From DAOQVR01 sp035341665 (GTDB taxonomy: Bacteria; Chloroflexota; Anaerolineae; JAAYZQ01): a DNA stretch of 64,000 bases. The notes under the pieces are model-generated. The model was given only the letters and a program-made list of their open reading frames with translations, had not been told where the DNA came from and made no database searches. Every line of letters begins with the position of its first letter. Within the stretch, counting starts at the first letter, position 1. The stretch lies in the NCBI GenBank assembly GCA_035341665.1, contig DAOQVR010000012.1:68557-132556 (forward strand), read 5' to 3'. Both the position numbers and the translations under genes were made by a program. Below are positions 58,598 to 64,000 of this stretch, one piece after another.

Positions 58598-59385
58598 CCG
58601 CTACCGTTGTGACTGTGACCTCCGGCAAGGGCGGCGTCGGCAAGACGACCGTCACGGCCAACCTTGGCGCCGCTCTCGCCATGCTCGGCAAGCAGGTCGT
58701 CACCATCGATGCCGATATCGGCCTGCGCAACCTCGACATGGTCCTCGGCCTCGAGAACCGCATCGTCTACGACCTCGTCGACGTCGTGGAGGGCCGCTGC
58801 CGGCTGCGCCAGGCCCTGATCCGCGACAAGCGGCTGCCCGATCTCCACCTGCTGCCCGCCGCCCAGACGCGCGACAAGAGCGCCGTCACCCCGGCGCAGA
58901 TGATCGAGATCTGCGACCAGCTCCGCCCAACGGCCGACTTTGTCCTCGTCGATTCCCCGGCCGGCATCGAGCAGGGCTTCCGGAACGCCGTCGCCCCCGC
59001 CGACCAGGTCCTGATCGTCACGACGCCCGAGGTCTCGGCCGTCCGCGACGCCGACCGGATCGTCGGCCTGATCGAAGCCGAGGACAAGGGCAGCCCCCTC
59101 CTGATCATCAACCGCCTCAACCCCCAGATGGTCCGCCGCGGCCAGATGCTCAGCATGCAGGATGTCCTCGAGATCCTCGCCATTGACCTGCTCGGCATCA
59201 TCCCCGAGGACAAGCAGGTAACCGTCTCCACCAACCAGGGAGCGCCCGTCGTCCTGGACGGCAAGCACCCTGCCGGCCAGGCCCTGCGCAACATCGCCGG
59301 GCGCCTCATGGGCCAGGAGATCCCCTTGATGCGCCTCGAGCCGGACGGGCTCTTTGGGCGCCTGGCCCGCGCCCTTGGACGCTGA
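58594..59385 (+). CDS. minD: Septum site-determining ATPase MinD
   Basis: This is a 263-residue deviant-Walker ATPase that recruits MinC to the membrane. The motif SGKGGVGKTT, the DADIGLRNLD segment, VDSPAGIEQG and TTPEVSAVRDADRI are diagnostic. The C-terminus ends with a short amphipathic helix (LFGRLARALGR) suited to membrane binding. The start overlaps minC (ATGA). Confidence 0.96.
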   Translation: MTATVVTVTSGKGGVGKTTVTANLGAALAMLGKQVVTIDADIGLRNLDMVLGLENRIVYDLVDVVEGRCRLRQALIRDKRLPDLHLLPAAQTRDKSAVTPAQMIEICDQLRPTADFVLVDSPAGIEQGFRNAVAPADQVLIVTTPEVSAVRDADRIVGLIEAEDKGSPLLIINRLNPQMVRRGQMLSMQDVLEILAIDLLGIIPEDKQVTVSTNQGAPVVLDGKHPAGQALRNIAGRLMGQEIPLMRLEPDGLFGRLARALGR

Positions 59386-59425
59386 GCCCGCGCCCGCCAT
59401 CGATCAGAGCTACCACGGAGGCAAC

Positions 59426-59731
59426 ATGAGTGTCCTGAATCGAATCTTTGGGGAAAGGCAGCCTTCCAGCCGGCAGGTCGCCAAGGAGCGGCTCCAGCTC
59501 GTGCTCGTGCACGACCGGATCAAGATCGCACCCGGCGCGCTCGACAGGCTCAAGGACGAGCTGATCACCGTGATCTCGCGCTACGTCGAGATCGACGCCG
59601 GCAGCGTGGAGGTGACCTTCACCCAGAGCAAGCGCCAGAGCCGGCTCGTCGCCGACATCCCCCTCATCGGCCCGGCCCGCCGCGCCGGTGGGACACACGC
59701 CAGCCCGGCCGGAGTTGAGGGTGATCGATAG
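59426..59731 (+). CDS. minE: Cell division topological factor MinE
   Basis: This is a 101-residue MinD-ATPase activator that drives Min oscillation. The N-terminal amphipathic part (MSVLNRIFGE) and the anti-MinCD/MinD-binding stretch AKERLQLVLVHDRIKI are followed by the topological specificity domain (LKDELITVISRYVEID). The ATG at 59426 follows GGAGG. The last 11 bases overlap rodA. Confidence 0.94.
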   Translation: MSVLNRIFGERQPSSRQVAKERLQLVLVHDRIKIAPGALDRLKDELITVISRYVEIDAGSVEVTFTQSKRQSRLVADIPLIGPARRAGGTHASPAGVEGDR

Positions 59732-61199
59732 GCGCGCCTGGCGCAGCTTCGACCTTGTCCTCTTCCTCACGCTCCTGGCGCTCGTCGCCTTTGGCGTGAC
59801 GATGATCTACAGCGCCACCGTCAACACGGCCGGCGTCGGCAACCCTGTTCAGCGCCAGTCCATCTACTTCCTCGTCGGCCTGGCCCTCTTCCTGCTCGCG
59901 GCGACCTTCGACTACACCCTCCTGTCCATCCCCCAGCACCCGATCGCCCTCCTCACGCCGCTGGTGCTGCTCTTCGCACAGGCCGCCATCCTGGTCAACT
60001 GGCGCGCATCCGCCCTCAAGGAGTCAGGCCTCACCCTGGCCGCGGCCGACCTGCGCCCCGACATCCTGCCCCTTCTCCTGGGCGCCCTTCTCGTCGCCGT
60101 CGTCTTCCTGGCCGATCGTGCCTGGCTGCGCGCGCTCGACCTCCCGCTCACCAAGGCCCTCGCCCTCGCCGGCGCCCTCGCCGCAGCACTCCTGGTCACC
60201 TACCTCTTCACCCGCTTCGAGCCCGGCCGGATTCTGGCGCTGCGCACCTACCTCGCCCCCGTCGCGCTCGCCGCCCTCTACGCGGTCGACTGCCTCACCC
60301 TGCGCTTCACCGACGTCCTGCGCAACCCGCTCTACGTCTTGATCCTCGCGCTGCTCGGCCTCACCCTCGAGGTCGGTCAGGTCGCCGGCGGCGCGCAGAG
60401 CTGGCTCGGTGCCGGTGCCGTCCAGCCGTCCGAGCTCTCCAAGATCCTGCTCGTCGTCGTCCTCGCGCACTACTTCGCCGAGCACGAGCAGCAGATGGAT
60501 CGCATCGGCACGGTCCTCACCTCGCTGCTCGTCGTGGCCGTCCCCGCCCTCCTGATCTACTCCCAGCCCGACCTCGGCACCGCCCTCACCCTGGTCCCGC
60601 TCTGGGCCGCGATCGCCTGGATGGCCGGGCTGCGCCTGCGACACCTCTTCTTCATGGTCCTCGCCGGCCTCGGCGCCCTACCTATTGCCTGGTTCGGCCT
60701 CCAGGACTATATGCGCGACCGCCTCATGCTCTTCATCGACCCCGAGTCCGACCCCGACTCTTACTTCAACGTGCACCAGTCCCTGGTGAGCATTGGCTCG
60801 GGCGGCCTGTTCGGCAAAGGCCTGACCAAGGGCAGCCAGAGCCAGCTCCACTTCCTCCGCGTGCGCCACACCGACTTTATCTTCGCCGTGACGGCCGAGG
60901 AGCTGGGCTTTGCCGGCGCCGCCGCCCTCATCGCCCTCCTCGGGCTGCTGATCTGGCGCATGCTCAGCGTCGCCGCCCGCTCCCGTGACACCTTCGGCCG
61001 CCTCCTCGCCTCAGGCATCGCCGCCATCGTCCTCTTCCAGACGGTTATCAACATCGGCATGAACCTAGGCATCCTGCCCGTCACCGGCCTGCCGCTCCCC
61101 TTCGTCAGCTACGGCGGCAGCTCCCTCGTCACCCTGATGTTCGGCGCCGGCCTGGTAGAGTCCGTCGCCATCCGCCACAAGAAGCTAGAGTTCGACTAG
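59721..61199 (+). CDS. rodA: RodA-type SEDS peptidoglycan glycosyltransferase with extra helices
   Basis: This is a 492-residue SEDS polymerase that should partner PBP2. The conserved parts are present: GGAQSWLGAGAVQPSELSKI (from residue 223), YSQPDLGTALTL, GSGGLFGKGLTKGSQSQ, RHTDFIFAVTAEELGF and LPLPFVSYGGSSL. About 120 residues of additional hydrophobic helices lie between the second helix and the GGAQ segment, making it much longer than E. coli RodA (370 residues). The GTG at 59721, preceded by GGAG, was chosen; earlier starts overlap minE further. It is the last gene of the operon. Confidence 0.92.
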   Translation: MIDRRAWRSFDLVLFLTLLALVAFGVTMIYSATVNTAGVGNPVQRQSIYFLVGLALFLLAATFDYTLLSIPQHPIALLTPLVLLFAQAAILVNWRASALKESGLTLAAADLRPDILPLLLGALLVAVVFLADRAWLRALDLPLTKALALAGALAAALLVTYLFTRFEPGRILALRTYLAPVALAALYAVDCLTLRFTDVLRNPLYVLILALLGLTLEVGQVAGGAQSWLGAGAVQPSELSKILLVVVLAHYFAEHEQQMDRIGTVLTSLLVVAVPALLIYSQPDLGTALTLVPLWAAIAWMAGLRLRHLFFMVLAGLGALPIAWFGLQDYMRDRLMLFIDPESDPDSYFNVHQSLVSIGSGGLFGKGLTKGSQSQLHFLRVRHTDFIFAVTAEELGFAGAAALIALLGLLIWRMLSVAARSRDTFGRLLASGIAAIVLFQTVINIGMNLGILPVTGLPLPFVSYGGSSLVTLMFGAGLVESVAIRHKKLEFD

Positions 61200-61268
61200 G
61201 CCATGTCCAGGCTGCTATCAAGATCTTGCCGCAAAGATATCATTCCGATGGAGCGCATCTCTTGCACC

Positions 61269-61303
61269 TGTCATTCGGAGGGAGCGCAGCGACCGAGGAA
61301 TCT
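61269..61303 (-). repeat. Partial copy of the MITE-like repeat end
   Basis: The stretch TGTCATTCGGAGGGAGCGCA continuing to GCGACCGAGG matches, in inverse orientation and nearly base for base, the right end of the element at 63748-63900. It lies between rodA and the GNAT gene and lacks the GGGGCTGTCC terminus. Confidence 0.6.
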
Positions 61304-61327
61304 CGCCTCCATCGTTGAGAGTCTACC

Positions 61328-61846
61328 ATGCACCTAACCTTTAGCATCCGCCCCGCCGAGGCCAACGACCTGCCGGCCCTGCTCGACATGAGCCTCGCCC
61401 TCCAGGACCACCTCGAGGCCGCCGGCTCCGACTGCTGGCGCATGACACCCGGGGCGCGCCAGACCCTGGGCGGCCAGCTCGCCGCGCGCCTGGGAGCACC
61501 CGGCAGCCTCGCCCTCGTCGCCGAGCACGAACCCGGCGCCGTCGCCGGCATGGCCTTTGGCCGCCTCGTCGCCAACACCCGCTACCTGCCGCCCCTTACG
61601 GGCTTCATCGACCAGCTCTACGTCCGGCCGGCCCACCGCCGCTCCGGCGTTGGGTCCCAACTGCTCGCCGAGCTCCTGCGCTTCTTCGCCGACCAGGGCG
61701 TGGCCGACGTCTCGTTGCGCACCATGCACCTTAACGCCGAGGCGGCCGCCTTCTGGGCAGCCGCCGGCTTCACGCCCCGCATTGTCACCCTCGGGCGCCG
61801 CATCGTGCCCGACACCACGACCCTTCAGCCCCGGAGGCAGCCATGA
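61328..61846 (+). CDS. GNAT-family N-acetyltransferase
   Basis: This is a 172-residue acetyltransferase with a complete GNAT core. It has the acceptor-side strands FSIRPAEANDLPALLDM, beta-4 IDQLYVRPAHRRSGVGSQLL with the acetyl-CoA loop RRSGVG, and the final motif NAEAAAFWAAAGFTPR. The substrate is unknown. The ATG at 61328 lacks a strong Shine-Dalgarno. Its stop overlaps the start of gltX, so it is probably cotranscribed with gltX. Confidence 0.9.
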   Translation: MHLTFSIRPAEANDLPALLDMSLALQDHLEAAGSDCWRMTPGARQTLGGQLAARLGAPGSLALVAEHEPGAVAGMAFGRLVANTRYLPPLTGFIDQLYVRPAHRRSGVGSQLLAELLRFFADQGVADVSLRTMHLNAEAAAFWAAAGFTPRIVTLGRRIVPDTTTLQPRRQP

Positions 61847-63291
61847 CCGAGAAACCTGTCCGTGTCCGCATCGCCCCGAGCCCCACCGGCTACTTTCACG
61901 TCGGCTCGGCGCGCACCGCCCTCTTCAACTGGCTCTTTGCCCATCACCACGGCGGCCACTTCATCGTCCGCATCGAAGACACCGACCGCAACCGCTACAA
62001 CCCCGACGCCGTCCAGGACTGCATCGACAGCCTGCGCTGGCTCGGGCTCGAATGGGATGAGGGGCCCGAGGCCGGCGGCGACTATGGCCCCTACCACCAG
62101 TCAGACCGCCTCGACCTCTACCGCACCTACGCTCTCCAGCTCGTCGCCCAGGGCCAGGCCTACCCCTGCTACTGCTCCCAGGAGCGCGTCGACGCCCTGC
62201 GCGAGCAGCAGCGGCTCAACAAGCAGGACGTCGGCTACGATCGCCACTGCCGCCGGCTCACGGCGGCCCAGCGCGCCGAGCAGGAGGCCCAGGGCATCGT
62301 GCCCGTCATCCGCCTGGCAGCCCCGCTCGAGGGCCAGACCACCTTCCACGACGTCCTCTACGGCACCATCTCCGTCGACAACCGCACCCTCGACGACCTC
62401 GTCCTCCTCAAGAGCGACGGCTTCCCAACCTACCACCTGGCCAACGTCGTCGACGACCACCTCATGGAGATCAGCCACATCATGCGCGGCGACGAGTGGC
62501 TCTCCTCCGTTCCCAAGCACGTCCTGCTCTACAACGCCTTCGGCTGGGAGATCCCCGTCTACGCCCACCTACCGCTCATCCTCGCCCCCACCGGCCAGGG
62601 CAAGCTCAGCAAGCGCCACGGCGGCGTCGAGATCCGCGAGTTCCGGCGGCAGGGCTACCTCCCCGAGGCCATGATCAACTACCTCGCCCGCGTCGGCTGG
62701 AGCTACGACGACAAGACCGAGATCCTCAGCCGCGACGAGCTCGTGCGCGCCTTCGACCTGCCCGGCATCAACCACTCCCCTGCGCGCTTCTCCTACGACC
62801 GCCTCGAGTGGATGAACGGCTACTACATCCGCCAGCTCGACCCCGCCGACCTGGCCGCCCGCCTCGTGCCCTACCTCGCCGAGGCCGGCATCGCCGCGAC
62901 TGCCGAGCAGCTCCTGCCCATCGTCCCCCTCATCCGCGAGCGCCTCAAGACCCTGGGCGACGTCGTGCCCTGGGCCGATTTCTTCTTCGTCGAGCCCAGC
63001 CCCGACCCCGGGCTCCTCGCCGGTAAAAAGCTAGACGCCGCGGCCGCCAAGGCCGTGCTCCTGCGTGCGGGCGAGGTGCTCTCCGCCCTGCCTGACCTGC
63101 GCCCCGAGACCACCGAGCCGGCCCTGCGCGCGTTGGCCGCGGAGCTGGGGCTAGGGGACGGTCCCCTCTTCGGCGTCCTGCGCGTAGCCCTAACCGGCAA
63201 AGCCGTCGCCCCGCCCCTCTTCGACACCATCACCATCCTAGGGCGCGCCCGCGTCCTCTCCCGCCTAGCCAACGCCGCCGGCACCCTATAG
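61843..63291 (+). CDS. gltX: Glutamyl-tRNA synthetase
   Basis: This is a 482-residue class I synthetase charging tRNA-Glu. The HIGH motif is in IAPSPTGYFHVGSART (from residue 10) and the KMSKS equivalent is KLSKR (254-258). Between them are IEDTDRNRYNPDAV and the YHLANVVDDHLMEISH segment. The C-terminal helical anticodon-binding domain is complete. It begins at ATG 61843, overlapping the GNAT stop. Confidence 0.96.
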   Translation: MTEKPVRVRIAPSPTGYFHVGSARTALFNWLFAHHHGGHFIVRIEDTDRNRYNPDAVQDCIDSLRWLGLEWDEGPEAGGDYGPYHQSDRLDLYRTYALQLVAQGQAYPCYCSQERVDALREQQRLNKQDVGYDRHCRRLTAAQRAEQEAQGIVPVIRLAAPLEGQTTFHDVLYGTISVDNRTLDDLVLLKSDGFPTYHLANVVDDHLMEISHIMRGDEWLSSVPKHVLLYNAFGWEIPVYAHLPLILAPTGQGKLSKRHGGVEIREFRRQGYLPEAMINYLARVGWSYDDKTEILSRDELVRAFDLPGINHSPARFSYDRLEWMNGYYIRQLDPADLAARLVPYLAEAGIAATAEQLLPIVPLIRERLKTLGDVVPWADFFFVEPSPDPGLLAGKKLDAAAAKAVLLRAGEVLSALPDLRPETTEPALRALAAELGLGDGPLFGVLRVALTGKAVAPPLFDTITILGRARVLSRLANAAGTL

Positions 63292-63352
63292 CCACTATCG
63301 ACCTGCCAGGCCCGTCCAGCCTCCTGTTGGGGCCGGTCTCCCGACCGGCCCG

Positions 63353-63378
63353 CCGGCGTGGTCCGGAGACCACGCCGG
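63353..63378. repeat. Hairpin repeat CCGGCGTGGTC, first copy
   Basis: CCGGCGTGGTC and GACCACGCCGG form a perfect 11-bp stem around CGGA. The same arms recur at 63950-63975 with loop TCCG. It could terminate gltX transcription, but no T-tract follows. Confidence 0.7.
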
Positions 63379-63383
63379 AGCAA

Positions 63384-63600
63384 GAGAGACGAGGTGCAGC
63401 GCACCGACGGCAGGGGCACCGCACCGGGAGGGCGGGGGCCGGTTGGGAGACCGGCGCCAACGAGATTGTAGGGCGGGATTCCATTCCCGCCGATTGTTGC
63501 CGGGTATGGAAACCCGGCCTACAAGACGGAGAGACGAGGTGCAGCGCACCGACGGCAGGTGCACCGCACCGGGAGGACGGGGGCCGGTCGGGAGACCGGC
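63384..63600 (+). repeat. 72-bp direct repeat pair flanking two hairpin units
   Basis: Copies at 63384-63455 and 63529-63600 differ at three positions. Between them lie GGCGGG/CCCGCC and CCGGG/CCCGG hairpin units bounded by TGTAGG and CCTACA, a style of intergenic repeat frequent in GC-rich environmental genomes. Confidence 0.8.
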
Positions 63601-63747
63601 CCGGAACCTGGAGGCGCGCGAGCTCCCGTTCGCGGCCTGTTCCGGCATGGGCCTGCCGAGCTGTGCCACTGTGCCAAGAATCTGAGGGTACTATCCCGAA
63701 ATGCCCGAATTCCCAGAAACAATTACCGACCATCGGTTGCCGGGAGC

Positions 63748-63900
63748 GGGGGGCTGTCCAAAAAGCACGCGGCCTGCCATGTTGAGCGCGGCGATGCATC
63801 TGATTTCACTGCGTTTCAAGCGGAATCAGAGATTCCCTTCGTACCTCAGGGCGTGCCTCGGTCGCTGCGCTCCCTCGGAATGACAGTCTTGGGACAGCCC
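63748..63900 (+). mobile_element. MITE-like element, copy B
   Basis: It is bounded by GGGGGCTGTCC and GGACAGCCC inverted repeats, is about 150 bp long and has no coding capacity. It is related along its length to the minus-strand copy at 4103-4306. Its right end (CTCGGTCGCTGCGCTCCCTC) also recurs at 61269-61303. It sits between two copies of a 33-bp segment ending in AGAATCT/GGAATCT. Confidence 0.62.
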
Positions 63901-63949
63901 GGAACCTGGCTGGCCTGCCGAGCTGTGCCGCTGTGCCAGGAATCTTGTT

Positions 63950-63975
63950 CCGGCGTGGTCTCCGGACCACGCCGG
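63950..63975. repeat. Hairpin repeat CCGGCGTGGTC, second copy
   Basis: The same 11-bp arms as at 63353-63378 (63950-63960 and 63965-63975) with loop TCCG, beyond the MITE-like element. Confidence 0.7.
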
Positions 63976-64000
63976 CGGGCCGGTCAGGACACGCTTTGTC

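Larger units (their letters stand above)
63292..64000. other. Gene-free nested repeat region
   Basis: About 700 bp after gltX holds no credible gene. It consists of hairpin-forming intergenic repeats, a 72-bp direct repeat pair, a duplicated 33-bp segment (63651-63683 and 63913-63945) and a MITE-like element. The reading frames across it are fragments of repeat sequence. Confidence 0.75.

Noticed and set aside
63384..63600. Possible CRISPR array
   Set aside because: There are only two long copies with a single structured spacer, and no cas genes anywhere in the window.
63230..63883. Overlapping reading frames on both strands in the terminal repeat region
   Set aside because: Their translations are duplicated because they read across the 72-bp direct repeats. 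They are repeat sequence, not genes.

Overview
This is a 64 kb stretch of a GC-rich bacterial chromosome with compact, mostly housekeeping genes on both strands. No tRNA, rRNA, CRISPR array, prophage or intact insertion sequence was found by eye. I infer a Chloroflexota (Anaerolineae-like) bacterium. The reasons are a Gram-positive-type SOS box, tmk next to a DarA-type c-di-AMP receptor gene, Thr/Pro-rich extracytoplasmic linkers, intergenic hairpin repeats of a kind I associate with that phylum, and mreBCD-mrdA fused to minCDE-rodA in one operon. An anaerobic amino-acid-using lifestyle is suggested by a tryptophanase-family lyase, a flavodiiron protein and a 2-hydroxyacyl-CoA-dehydratase-type activase. 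The taxonomic call rests on gene style, not on a marker search.

Layout. 1-7.3 kb: 5'-part of a tryptophanase-family gene, a lipoprotein, a secreted M6 metalloprotease, a MITE-like repeat, and an NTase-like/rsgA/flavodiiron operon. 7.5-11.9 kb: a frameshifted GNAT gene and a heterodimeric ABC exporter. 11.9-18 kb: a six-gene minus-strand operon (GntR/YtrA-type regulator, SPFH protein, GAFR-repeat protein, ABC-2 ATPase and permease, RNB ribonuclease) behind a consensus promoter overlapped by a perfect operator palindrome. 18-21 kb: an atypical winged-helix regulator and a greA-lysS operon with a leader that contains an intrinsic terminator. 21-30 kb: a small HTH protein, a Nth-type glycosylase, an orphan beta-class DNA methyltransferase, an MBL-fold hydrolase, a LysM/M23 lipoprotein, an rRNA 2'-O-methyltransferase, a DUF1786 protein, rplS-rnhB and lpdA. 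30-38 kb: a second ABC-2 transporter, ppk, a phosphoesterase and an S9 peptidase flanked by short repeats. 38-46 kb: an activase, an amidase, holA, an SOS-controlled unknown gene, an SDR and a three-gene cluster with two poly-zinc-ribbon proteins. 46-52.4 kb: tmk-darA, an FmdB-type protein, gmk, a MEMO protein and a priA whose ATPase motifs are degenerate. 52.5-61.2 kb: mreB-mreC-mreD-mrdA-(C39-like)-minC-minD-minE-rodA, a single shape and division operon. 61.3-64 kb: a GNAT gene, gltX and a 700-bp nested repeat region with a second MITE-like copy.

The points I consider most worth following are: the gene with two LexA-type boxes in a near-consensus promoter (43.1 kb); the poly-zinc-ribbon cluster (44-46 kb); the unknown C39-like membrane protein embedded in the mre-min operon together with an enlarged RodA; the helicase-dead PriA; the greA-lysS leader; and the two diverged MITE copies that share GGGGCTGTCC ends.
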